Positions 46,600-58,090 of a stretch of DNA of 64,000 nucleotides are shown here, one piece after another (position 1 is the first letter of the stretch; every line of letters begins with the position of its first letter). A program made the position numbers and the translations under genes. The notes beneath the pieces are model-generated. The model made no database searches. It was not told where the DNA came from and saw only the letters and a list, made by a program, of their open reading frames with translations. Source of the DNA: Silene conica (taxonomy: Eukaryota; Streptophyta; Magnoliopsida; Caryophyllales; Caryophyllaceae); contig CM055318.2 in assembly GCA_029255685.2 (NCBI GenBank), positions 70,217,136 through 70,281,135 of the forward strand. Reading direction: 5' to 3'.

Positions 46600-47148
46600 G
46601 GGATATTCTACGGTGTACCCCTGTGTTTTTCGGTTTCCTATGTTGTATCCCTACATTTTATAATTTCTATTGTATACCCTTAAACTTCTTAATTATTCTC
46701 CACAATGACCTCCTTCAAATCTCCAATAACTTTATCACTATAAAAAGTCGTAACTTGACCTTTATTTTGACTCATAAAAGGGGTATCACCATTCTATATA
46801 GGGAGTATCACAAATAACTTTAAATAAGCATAAAATTCTATTAAAAACATATGTTATGAAGTATGAAATAATAACAACAATTTGATGAAATTGAGTTATA
46901 TTTGTATACTATTTGGTTGTTTAATGGTAATTCGGCGAACTAATAAGCAAATGAGTATGTTATCGAGTAATTGAAATGTTAAATTGACGATTTAACAGAT
47001 AAAGTAAGAAATTAAGCTAGTAGAGTCAATAAATAAGGTCATTGTATAGACTAATGTATAAAGTTTAAGGGCACACCAAAGAATTTAAAAAATATAGGGG
47101 TAAAACATAGAAAATTGAAAAAGTCGAGGGTACACCGTAGAATATCCC
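46600..47148. mobile_element. Mutator-like element with long TIRs, 549 bp, nested in hAT
   Basis: GGGATATTCTACGGTGTACC at the left pairs with the inverse of the right end, the repeat extending about 50 bp through a CTATGTT phrase. TAAAAAAA flanks both sides (46592-46599, 47149-47156), consistent with an 8-9 bp duplication, though its low complexity weakens the point. Its ends resemble those of 12601-13625 (GGGTTATTCTAC), so they form one family. Confidence 0.65.
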
Positions 47149-47164
47149 TAAAAAAAATAATGCT

Positions 47165-47240
47165 ACTAACGGGATTCAAACCCCATCCGTCAAGTAGACA
47201 GAAACCCTTTTACTTTTACTCTTTCCAACCGAGCCCCATT
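47165..47240 (-). repeat. tRNA-like sequence, possible SINE head
   Basis: On the minus strand GGTTTGAATCCC (47182-47171) matches a B box, and GGGGCTCGGTTGGAAAGAG (47237-47219) resembles an A box region. It lies between the nested Mutator-like element and the right end of the hAT-type element. Confidence 0.35.
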
Positions 47241-47548
47241 ACAATACTAATTATATTTAGATGTATAATTATCTTATTCATGAAAACAGGTTGGGCTGAA
47301 GCCCACCCAACCCTGTGGATAGATCCTCCCCTGGTTGTGACCTTCCACACCAATTGATTATTATGGTATTAATGAAGTTAGACTACATTTTAGGTGGCTT
47401 AGAGCCAAATTAGCATGAAGATATTAAGGACCATATTTTATGAATTTTAAAACTTCAAACATATTAATATTTTGAAAGATTTTATTCATGCATTTAGTTT
47501 ATTGCGAGTTTCTAAAGAAAGAATAATTGAGCAGATATTACTCTAGGC

Positions 47549-47575
47549 CCGTCATTGCAGGGGCATTAAATCTAG
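47549..47575 (+). mobile_element. Helitron 3' end
   Basis: GCCCGTCATTGCAGGGGC forms an imperfect hairpin and is followed by ATTAAAT and CTAG (47572-47575), then T. The 5' partner was not fixed; TCTATATTAAAAAAAG at 39193 is one candidate, with the TRIM and hAT-type element as later insertions. Confidence 0.5.
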
Positions 47576-49465
47576 TTTGATTTAAAAGGGACATAGTTAA
47601 TTAAATTGAGTAATTTATCTATTGTTAACTCAATTTAATTCATTTCTGTATTTTTGACACTTGAATAAAATTTTTAGTGTCAACAAATATATATAAATTC
47701 TCCTGGTCAATCGACTACGGCAAAAAATATAATATAATTTATCTTTTTATAGGTCAATGTTGAATGTCATTCTCATGAATTGCAATTCCTTTATAACGCA
47801 GGAATTGACTTATTTAGATCGTTCTAGGTTGGTGAGAATATATATCTGAATTGCACCTTCCTATAGGACAACCAAACAGTATTTTCTAATTCACGTGAAC
47901 TCTAAAATCATATCATTTACGACTTCCTAGGCAGTATAAATTCATACATGCAACCAAACGAACTCCTATATCATGATTTTAAAAATCTATCCCAAAAATT
48001 ATAATAATAACAATAAGCCACACTTTTAAAAATCTGCCCAAAAAATTATAATAATAACAATAAATCACAATTTTAAAAATCTCCCCAAAAATCATAATGT
48101 ATAATGTATCTCTATAAAATGAGTAGATTTTCTAAGCTTCTAATTGGTCCCTTAAATTAGGGAAAATATAGCCCCACCATGTTTCACAATGAATTAATTT
48201 CTCTGCGTGTATTCTCTCCTTATATTCAGAATTATTTCTATTCCATAATTCCCTGCGTATATTCCCTCCTTATATTCAGAATTAATAATTTTGATCCATA
48301 ATTGTGTTCCCTAGTTAATTTTAATCATAATTCCGTATTATGATCTTTTCTCATTACTATTTCTATTTACTTAATCAATTGCAGTAGTACATTTCGTCAT
48401 TGTCATAATAAAATACGATATGTTCAAATTATTGTTAATTGAATATTTAAATAACAATATATAACAGTCCAATAAAATACGATAATCCAAAATTAACCCA
48501 AAACACAAAAAATTACAAACGGCAAAAATCATTAGTCCAAAAATTAAATTACATTTTATTTTCCAACCAATTAAAATACCAAACAAGATAAAATACGATA
48601 TACAACGATCCAATATATAAAAATCCCGTATATTGGAAAAAACAAAAAACCTGCACAAAAAATCGTCTTTTTGGTTGAATTTAAATTAAAATACGATATA
48701 CAACGCAACGGTCCGATATTATCAAAATGATCACATTCCGCCAATATCATCATAAAAATAAAACAAAAATCCTGTATCAGCCCAAAAAATCTGGAAATCC
48801 TTTATCTATAAAAGGAATAACTTTTTTTCCTTTCTCATTGGCCCCTTAAATTTAGAGATTTAAAAAAGTTACTTTCTCAAACTACCCCACCCGTCCACCA
48901 CATACACCAGTAACTTTAATCTGTCTCCATTTTTTCTTTTCCCACACCAAAATCATTCATAAGTTTACCTTCATTTAACATTAACAAATTACAAATAATT
49001 ATTTTCTCCATAATAAAAAATCAATTTTACTCTAAATTCAAAAATAAAAAAAATCACTAAAATTCTACTCAGAAATATTAGTTAAAAAATTCTACAATAT
49101 AAAAAAAAAGTTGGACAATCAGAAGTAACTAACAAATATCTAAACAAAAAGTACTCACATCAATGTAAAAAATTGAAAAGAAATATAAAAAGTTAAAGAT
49201 TAACAAAAACAAAATTAACAAAAAAATATACATGAGGAAATAAAAATAAACAAAAAAGCGTAGATTAAAATAATGAAAAAAACGTATATCAATCTTTTTT
49301 AAATAAGTTCAAATAAATCTGACACATAAAATTAACAAAAAAATATACATTTACGATTTTCGAGAAAATATAACGAGTCATATATAAACAAGTAAAACAA
49401 CAACGTTCGAGAATTAGTCAAATTAAAACTATAACAATATTGACATTGAAAAAACACAAATTGTC
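47576..49465. other. AT-rich spacer with short tandem repeats
   Basis: No gene is supported. A unit of about 52 bp with TTTTAAAAATCT-CCCAAAAATTATAAT is repeated three times at 47972-48100. A unit of about 60 bp with CTCCTTATATTCAGAATTA is duplicated at 48200-48285. AAAATACGATA recurs at 48410, 48475, 48590 and 48690. The minus-strand frames at 48371-48753 are low-complexity. Confidence 0.5.
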
Positions 49466-49625
49466 ATTTAAGACGGGAGTATCCGTCTTAAGCGTAAGAC
49501 GGGCCAAATAATGACTCATTTGCATAAATAGGAGTTAGGCCTAAACTTTTTCATTTTTATCCTATTCATACAAGTGGATATTATTTGACCAGTCTTAAGT
49601 TAAGATAGATATATCCGTCTTAAAG
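49466..49625. mobile_element. Foldback MITE, 160 bp
   Basis: TTAAGACGGGAGTATCCGTC with GGGCCAAATAATGA on the left faces the inverse of AGATATATCCGTCTTAAAG with ATATTATTTGACCAG on the right; the two halves are imperfect inverse copies throughout. No coding capacity. The type of target duplication was not resolved. Confidence 0.7.
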
Positions 49626-49729
49626 AAAACTTATTGTTGAAAAAAAAAAGGGTCTTCATAGGCATACATTTTCTTTATAAAATCCTAGACAAATTAGTTA
49701 AGAAAATATACAATATTGCACCCTTAATA

Positions 49730-50139
49730 CACTACAAGAACTAGCCCAGATAGCGACTAAACCTGCCACCGCAATGGTAGTTGCTAATTAGCGACCGAAA
49801 AAAAAAAGCGGGCGACCGATTTCGGTCGCTAAATTTAGCGACCAAAACCCTATCCCAATGTTATCCTAAAAAATCCGCGGGAATCCAAAAAGTACCATTG
49901 CGCCAGTTTAGCGACCGATTTCGGTCGCTAAATTAGCGACCGAATTCAGTCGCTAAATTTAGCGACTGAATTAGCGACCGATGTCAGTCGCTAATTTAGC
50001 GACCGAATTCAGTCGCTAAATTAGCGACTATTGTCGGTCGCTAACTCCCTGATATATTTTTTTTTTCCGCCTCTTCAACCCGTCCTTCCCATTGCGTAAG
50101 TTTGAAAAGAATTAAAAACCCCAAACCCTCTCCTAACCC
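49730..50139 (+). mobile_element. CACTA left end, broken by a copia insertion
   Basis: CACTACAAGAACTAGCCC at 49730, preceded by ATA, begins an array of GCGACCGA/TCGGTCGC and ATTCAGTCGCTAAAT motifs (49765-50042) in both orientations, then a leader-like CCCAAACCCTC stretch. At 50140 an LTR element begins. The other CACTA end is not in the window or not recognisable. Its motif differs from those of the three other CACTA elements here. Confidence 0.75.
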
Positions 50140-51402
50140 TGTTGGGAAATGTGTCCTCAACAATAGTGCGATCACGACAATGATAAAATCATTGTCATAA
50201 ATCTTATGAAATGAATATGCAAGGGAGGATCCAATATTGATTTAGTCAACTGACCAACATTAATCGGTAATGATTGGCTGACTAGAGTTTAACATTACTG
50301 TCGTATGACGGTGGTAGTCAGTTGATCCCTTTAGGTCACACCTATAGGACAGACCCCTTAAATAATATATTGATTAATTGTATAGGATACAGATTGATCG
50401 ATATTCTTAAAACAGTATATCAAGAATTCAGAGGTTGAATCTTAAAGTAAGATTTATATTTGAAATTGAAATGTGTCAATTGTCAATAATTAAACGATAT
50501 TTTAGAAATATCAAGATTAGTATAATGAATGGTTCATGGTTATAACAAATGTTGTAAATATATCGTATTGACGATTATTATTATGATAACCATATGTTGG
50601 GTCGGTAATTACGAATTACTAAAATAATTTGTTAAATATGATTTGATTAATTTAAAAATAATATTTATATGATAAATATATTTTAATTAATACAATTGTA
50701 TTTGTGACATAAGATGTCACATATCACACAATTGTACAAATTACAATTTGTAAAATGAAGGTCCATTGTACATCTAATGTGTTGTGTGGTTTAGTGAGGT
50801 TAATGGGTTTGCATTTTGTAATTAAATCATTCCTAAATTATATAATGATGATATTGGTATGATGCCTATGTGTAGGCATGCAACCCTAAGCTTCTAAGTA
50901 AGACAAAAGAGCATCTAACCCTTATGTATACTACTACCACACGCCTAAAACTATTGACCAACAATATAAATATATGTGAGTTATTCACATATACTTACTA
51001 CTAGAATTCCAACCTTCATGCAAGTAAATTATTTCTAGTGTAAGAATACTCAAGAAAAACCTCATAAATATTATTCATATAATATTTTCTATAATACTAA
51101 TATTATTATTAGTACACGGTTTTAAGATAACCTAATTCCGTCTCCTAGCTCGGGTTCGGTTTTCGGTGTTTAAGGGTAGGTCTTGGGTGCAACGTAAAGG
51201 AGGCAAGCTATTTTGGTTGCTCCGTGGAGGATCGTCCTAGCACTTACTTGGACCGTTTGTAAGGCCCTTTTCGTTATTATTCCGCATATATCATTGCATG
51301 CATAAGATCTTGAGTATAAATTAATATGAGATTAATTAAAATGCAAAATAATTAGTAAGACTAGATTATTAGGATAACAAGTATGGATCTCGTTTTCCTT
51401 CA
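50140..51402 (+). repeat. 5' LTR of the plus-strand copia element
   Basis: 1263 bp, TG...CA. Segments such as CATTAATCGGTAATGATTGG and GTATGACGGTGGT match the LTR at 56034-57294 on the opposite strand, showing one family. Confidence 0.8.
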
Positions 51403-53885
51403 AGTGGTATCAGAGCACTAGGCTGCTTGCATGCAACTCGTTTTTTACGTTTTTGCGAGAAAATGCGATTCTAATTAAAAACGAAAATGAGTAGTACATA
51501 TAGGATATGCACGAAAATGTTATTGCATGTATACTTTCTGGTCTTAAAATAGTTTTAAGTCAATTTGATGATTTATGGAATAATATTGTTCATCATTGTA
51601 ATTAAATTGGTTAATTCATGCTTTAAATTGGTTAAAAATGTTTTATTATGGGAAAAATAGCTAAATAATGTTTCTGGCCATGAATTTTAAATATGTTCTC
51701 ACATGCATTTAACATATTATGAATATATATAATTTTCGAAATTATTGAAGTTTTATGCATGGTTTATGATTTTAATGGTTAAATAGTCATAAAATGAGTT
51801 AAATATGGGATAAATAAGTTATATTATGAATTTAACTATAAAAAATTTTGTAGATGTCACATGCAATATTTAAAATATATGATGAATTTTCCAGAAATTT
51901 TTCTTTAATATTGCATGAATATTGATTTTTATCGTAAAAATCGTAATATTAGTGACATATTTTAGCTTAAATAGTTTAAGCTCGAATTTGACCATAAAAA
52001 TTTAATATAGTGTCACATATATTATTTCTAGCATGCATGTGAATTTTGAGCTTTTAATCTCGAATATTGCATGAGAAATGATTTTAATCGGTAAAATCGC
52101 GTAATATATGACACAAATTATTAAAAATAGTAAATGTTGCTAAAATGGTCCGAACAATTCACCGATATTAGTCATATTATATATGATCATCAACATATTT
52201 TTATTCAGTGCCAAAAGTTTCTGAAACTTTATTTTAATTTTAAAGAGTTAAAGTTGATATTGAGTTTTTAAGGAGTCATAATCATTATTTTTCAGATCTT
52301 AAACAGTGTGCATCTGATTTTTTCTTGCATTTTCAGATACTTTGAGTGTCTAGGAAGATGTAAAAATTATATTGGTATTTTATTTCATAATTTTTGAAAT
52401 AGTTTTGAATTTTTCGATTATTTTGCATGTACACGGCATATTTTACGAAATAAATAAGTATATTTCGAAAATATTTGAATTTTAAGGATCTGAAATTTTA
52501 GAAAATTTTCAGTATGTTCAAAATTTTGAATTTTGAATTTTGAAATTTTTATGACTCGTTTGATTATTTTAATGCTATTTCCCGTAAAACCGATTAAAAC
52601 CGAACAATATTAAAATAAGTTAAGTTAATTTTCGAAATTTGAGTAAGACTAAATTTTGAATCCTAAAATGTGTTAGGAAACTTAACTAAATCATGTATAG
52701 TGATTCATAGAGTGATTAGTGATTTTAAAATTGTTTAAATCACGTTATTCCATAAAACCGTGTTATTACGAATAACGATATTTAAAACGTATTTAAATAG
52801 GACGATTTGGCTTAGGTTTTGCATTTTACATAAGCATTGCATATTTAAATATTGTTTATGAATGTCATAATTTTATTTACGTAATTTTGAATTATGTAAT
52901 TTTCTTAGTATGGCCTTAGATTTTAATCGATATTTCCCGTAATGTAAGGGTTTATCGACTCGGTTGTAATTTAATGTGATCTCGTATCACTTTATTTTAT
53001 TGTTTTATTTTATTTTATAATGTATAAAATAGATAGAAAATTTGTAATTATTTGTAATTCCGGAGATCCTTGAAGACGGTGCCATTTCGGAAAGGAGTTC
53101 CGACCAAGACGGAGTTTGCCTTAGGATGCGTGCCGCGTGTGAAGTTCAAGGGACCAAAGGAGTTGGTTTCCGAATTTGTAATTTACTTTATTTTCTATTT
53201 TAGGAAAGGCCATACTAGGGTTTTATTTATGCTCTTTTAAAGTTTTATGCTTTTATTTATGCTTATCATGTTTGCATGCATAGCCAAATCGTCATTCAAA
53301 CTCATGCATTTCATCGATTTTATCGACCGTGTCAATTAATTTATCGATAATTCACCGACTTAGTTCACTTAAAGGAGATAGATAATAAATTGACAAGATC
53401 TCTTACGTTATTTAAAAATCGAGACATAGCCTTACCAAAAAGTAAAGGACCCGCGAAGGATCTTCTTCATAAGGGAGTAGGCTCGGCTAAACCGGGGTGC
53501 AAACCTTATTACGTTGGTGAAGTGGGGTAATATGATTACTTATTCTTGAAATTTGGTTGATCTCGACGAAGGTATTCGAGCCACCGTAGTGGTAATAAGT
53601 TCGGGCTAAGATAAGAATTAGTGTAATTTTATCGACCGAGAGTTCTAAAAGTAGAATCGATTAAGGGGTTAATCTACCGACACATTAATGAGGGATGTAT
53701 CGGCTAAACCGTGCCCAAGTTAGTGTGTATTTGGGTCTCGGGATCATTTACTTAATTGGGTAAGAGATCATTAAGTAGATGCTTAACTTGTTTATAAATT
53801 TAAAAGTTTACTTATTAAAGCGATAATTGTGTTTTAAATTCCTTTATTTTATTGTAGTTCATTTTTTTCGACTTTCAACCATCAA

Positions 53886-54670
53886 TGGCAAATAACGCTC
53901 CACCACTCCCACATCACGTTTCATGGCTTCGGTCTTTTTTGGATCGTTGCAAGCTTGGGAAGCTCAAATAATTATAGCTTCGGAAGGTGACAATAAGATT
54001 AGTTTCCTTACCAAAGCCGCTCCTCCCGTTCCCACTACTCATTCCACGATTATGACTCGTGAGGCCTATGATGCCTATATGAAGGAGTCGAACATTCTTA
54101 AGCACACGATTATTTTCTCCATGGAGTCGGATCTCCCAAAAGAGAATGATTGTGTTAAGCACGGCAAATGAGATTTACACTAAGCTTAAGAATATGTTTT
54201 CTCAAACTCCTAGGATGTTGCTTCATGAAGTGACTTCCGCCTTATTTGAACAAAATTCAAATAAGGGTCATATTATGAGTTCTTATGTGCTCAAAAGGTT
54301 GAGCCATTCGAAATCTTGAAAGTACAAGGATGGGAATTTCCAAACTATCTCATAATAGATCGAATTCTTCGCTCCTTTAATTAATATGCTTTCACAAGCG
54401 AAAAGGGAATTGGGACTTATTCGAAGTACCAAGAAGAACATGCTCGACATTGAGAAAATGAACAAAGGGTAGTTTAAAAAGGAGTGGTAGAAAAGGGAAA
54501 GGCAAGAAGGCATCCATGACCACACCGGCCATCCAAAGAGAAGACCTTTTCAAAAGGTGCTTCCACATCATTTTCAAAGGTTGAAGATAAGTGCCTCTAT
54601 TGCACAAAGATTGGTCATTGGAAAAGAAATTACCGGATGTACTTGGCCGACCTAAAGCTTGAAAGGTTCA
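53886..54670 (+). pseudogene. gag remnant of the copia element (fossil)
   Basis: A translated-like stretch begins ATGGCAAATAACGCTCC at 53884. It includes DNKISFLTKAAPPVP and ends with a zinc-knuckle-like CLYCTKIGHWK region near 54590-54630, similar to the gag of the minus-strand element (61419-62339). It is broken in several places. In intact relatives this protein forms the particle coat. Confidence 0.6.
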
Positions 54671-55847
54671 CGCTGTTGGAAATAATTCTCATTTAAATTC
54701 ATGTTATGATATTAACTTTTGTATATGATACAAGTTGTTAATTCTAATCCCTTTTCAATTGTTTTAAAGGGACTCCTTCCAAGGACAAGGAGAAGGAAAA
54801 TGAAGCTTGAAGTTCCTTCCATGGATGGCTAAGGTAGCATCCAAGATTGAAGACATGAAGAGCATGGCTCTAAATTTTCATTTTGATGTCTTCTTTCAAT
54901 TTGCATTTTAAGAACATTGTATTTCTTGTATGACAAGAATACGTTTATTTCAAACAATGGTTGTAATTTGAATGTTGGTGACTTGGTTTTCAACCCAAGT
55001 CCACTATTTTGTTCTCAATCAATATGTTGGTTTTAAAATGCATTTATGTAACATGAATAGATACGATTTTCATAAATCATTATAAAGTACCTTGAAATAG
55101 TTCACCGTACGCTAGATATGATTTGATCATTATTAAAGTAATACGACTTACTTAAAATGAGAATTACACCCCATGAAATACTTCAAATTCAAACATAAGA
55201 ACATCAGTTCGTTATAAGATGATTACCTTAAACGAATGATAGTACTAATGTCTCACTACTCAAATAATTCTTTATCCAATACATTGTTGACGGGCGAAAA
55301 TGCTATCCTTCTTAAATAACGGTTATTTTAAAGGATAGAGTGGGAGAAATTCTACTCCCGCAAACCAATGAAATAAATATCGGATCTTAGAGAAGAGTCC
55401 TTAAGAAGAACTCTAATTGATTGGATAGAAGAAACTACGAGAGGACATAGAAGAAACTACGCGAGGACACAAAAAGGAAATGTTCCATATGTTGTCATTA
55501 GTTTCCAGAGAGGACAAAGGGAACCGCGAGTATTAACGGAAGGAAATCGTTTCCATGATGTTAATGTTTCTGTTTTATAAAGATAATAGAGGAGAAATCA
55601 TCTCCCGTTCTCGTGGGAAGGAAAATGAAAAATGAAATGTTCATAGCGAGTTGAGAAAATGTTTGAAGTAAATCAAAATGAAATGTTCATTATGAGTTGA
55701 GAAGATGTTTAAAGATGTTACCTAATCACTATGAAGATAGTGGGAGTTATTAAACTATAAGATAGTAATATGGAATTCAGTGGGAGAAATGTTATTAAGG
55801 AAACGAAACCTACCATTTAGAGAGAATGGTGATTCTTTAAAAGGTAA
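54671..55847 (+). other. Non-coding tail of the plus-strand copia element
   Basis: No protein similarity was found. Recurrent GTGGGAGAAAT (55338, 55778) and GGAGAAATCATCTCCCG phrases suggest the post-pol, pre-LTR region of the family. A segment near 54830-54900 (GAAGACATGAAGAGCATGG) is not recognised. Confidence 0.4.
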
Positions 55848-56033
55848 CACTAGTAGAATTATACCCTACGGTGTCGGTTCTAATACCCCATTAGTGTCGG
55901 TTTTCTAGCGACGTGATTGCCGGGGTCACATAATGCTTGTGTCGGTTGTAAAACCGCCACCGTAGCTTACTCTACGATGTCGGTTGTGCGTTAAAACTGT
56001 CACCATAGGGTATGCTATGGTGTCGGTTGTAAG
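55848..56033 (+). mobile_element. CACTA left end, broken by a second copia insertion
   Basis: CACTAGTAGAATTATACCC at 55848, preceded by TAA, is followed by repeated GGTGTCGGTT motifs in both contexts (55881, 55908, 55943, 55977, 56020). At 56034 a copia LTR starts. The remainder of the CACTA element would lie beyond that insertion, outside the window. Confidence 0.75.
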
Positions 56034-57294
56034 TGTTGGAAACTAAGTTCCTTAAATTATACTCAAATCAAATGTGAGTTATGTTTAATTAAGTTTAGGT
56101 CATAAAACATAATAAGATCTTATGCATGCATGATGATATCATAAGATGTAATTGTCCTTACATTGGTTTTAGAAGGTTTATACTCAATAATCACCTATTA
56201 TGTGAGTCTTCAACTAACCGAAATCCTCTTGTAACGATCTAACAAAAATCGTCTCCCAAAGGTACGTATCAAGGACCCGATCTCAAACTAATACTATTCT
56301 TGTTACTAGAAAAATAGAATTAGTATGCTAGAAATAATAATAATATTACACTTAATATTATTCGAATAAAATGATTTTCAATACTAGAATTATTAATCTC
56401 TAGTAAACATATTGAGAATTGGATGTTGTAAGAACAAGGACTAAGTGTTTAACCACACCTTTTATGCATGAAGAGTGTTGTGTATATATATAGGAAGCAA
56501 GATGACCTTGCTTGTTGGAGCAAGATGGCCGGCCATCTCAAGCAACCCTAAGCCAATGCATGGCCTTCTATTACTTACACAAAGCACACAATATGCCTTA
56601 CATATCTTACACATCCTTACACACCTAAACATAGGTTTAGTGTATAATACACATAATCACATTGTGTGTCCAATGTCACGGCTGAAATGTGGGTTATAAT
56701 AGACCCATTTTATTTTTGTCAATTGTGTTAATTTGTAACATATCACATATGTCTCATAACCCATGGCCTAATTTGTTAATTATGCAATTTTAACCTTTTA
56801 AAATTCATAATTCACAATTTTATAACATTTAAATAACACTATTAGTAATTCGAAATTACTACTTTATAAAAATGTAATATCATAATTTTAATTACAACTC
56901 TTTGTAATTTTATGATCAACCGTGTTCATTCTCAACTTAATCGTTTCCTAAACGAATAAATAAAATCATGTAATAAAACCATTTTATTACCTTTTATTAT
57001 AATCCCATTATAACAATATTTGTTATGAAAATCATTTCAATTTCTAGTTATTAATTTGTATCCAATACAATATTAATTAATTATTCCATTGAGACGGAAT
57101 TCCCTAAAGATATGACCTTAAGGGATCAACTGATCACCACCATCATATGACGATAATGTCAAACTCTAGACAGCCAATCATTATCGGTAAATGTTGATCA
57201 GTTGACTTTGAAAGAGTAACACTCCCAGTTGTGTTTCATTCAAATGAGTTTTAATTATGTCAACACACTATTGTCGAGGACACTTCCTCCAACA
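56034..57294 (-). repeat. 3' LTR of the minus-strand copia element
   Basis: 1261 bp, TGTTGGAAACTAAG...CCTCCAACA in window orientation. On the minus strand it begins TGTTGGAGGAAGTGTCC, related to the LTR at 50140. The frame at 56475-56699 is within it and is not a gene. Confidence 0.8.
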
Positions 57295-58090
57295 ATCTCC
57301 CACTTGTCCGAGACAAGTGTGTGTTACCAATTCTCTTGCCCTATTACTATCTCCCACTCAATGCATGGCGTCCTCTCAGGTCGTGCCGGCAATTGATTAA
57401 AATCTAGAGTGGTTTATCTCGATCTGGAGTTATAACTACTGACCGGAATTATCTGCCATAGATACCTTCCGAGCGTGGCCACGCATTTCTAGTTATTATT
57501 CTCCTCGAGTGGCCTAGAGATATTTCTCAACCCTGACAAGGGGTGGACAATTCCTAATCGAATTATTCCTTCCGGCTGGCCATAGTCCATCATAACCCAA
57601 AATATGTCCTTATAAACCCCAGTTACGAAGGTGTTAGGACATAAATCAAAGTTAATCTGAAAACTATGCCACCTCAGAGAATAGTCATCAGTCCAAGAAT
57701 CGACTCATGTGAAACACGATAGATGCTCCCGCCACGACCAGGCAGTCTTTTAACAAGATTACGCCAGAGCTCTATCTGCGGTCATTGGCCCGGCAAATGT
57801 ATCTTAACATGTCTATGCCTAGGTGATCGACTAGTCATCCCGTATGACCCTATGGCAATTGAACTTGCCATCAATCGCATCACACATCTGGTTGCATTGA
57901 GATGTCACCTCACTTAAGCAACTAGGGGCGAGGTCATGATAATTCAATTCACTTTAATGGGGTTCAATATGGTCTCACCATCCCATTTGAATCTTATGAC
58001 CTTGGTTTTGAGTATTTAAACTCTATTACGATAAATGAATTATGAATTATGAACAACTCGAAAAATAACACTTTATTTCATCTTCATAAT
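57295..58090 (-). other. Region between pol and 3' LTR of the copia element
   Basis: About 800 bp without coding signal; on the minus strand it carries GAGTGGGAGATAG and ends with the purine tract next to the LTR. Several copia families have such a long post-pol stretch. Confidence 0.5.

Larger units (their letters stand above)
46003..47333. mobile_element. hAT-type non-autonomous element, 1331 bp
   Basis: The left end CAGGAGCGAATCC and the inverse of the right end CAGGGGAGGATC pair, and both continue into a GGTGGGCT phrase. A perfect 8-bp duplication GTTGTGAC flanks it (45995-46002, 47334-47341). It encodes no transposase. It contains a Mutator-like element at 46600-47148 and a tRNA-like sequence at 47165-47240. 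Confidence 0.85.
50140..55847 (+). mobile_element. Ty1/copia element, plus strand, broken
   Basis: 5' LTR 50140-51402 (TGTTGGGAAATGTG...CCTTCA), preceded by AACCC. A primer site TGGTATCAGAGC (51405-51416) complementary to initiator tRNA-Met, a leader of about 2.4 kb, and a gag-like remnant from about 53886 follow. Almost no pol is recognisable; after 54670 the sequence is non-coding with recurrent GTGGGAG phrases like those before the LTR of the related minus-strand element. The 3' LTR is not seen before the CACTA insertion at 55848. It is broken and appears to be a reduced derivative of the same family as 56034-64000. Confidence 0.75.
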
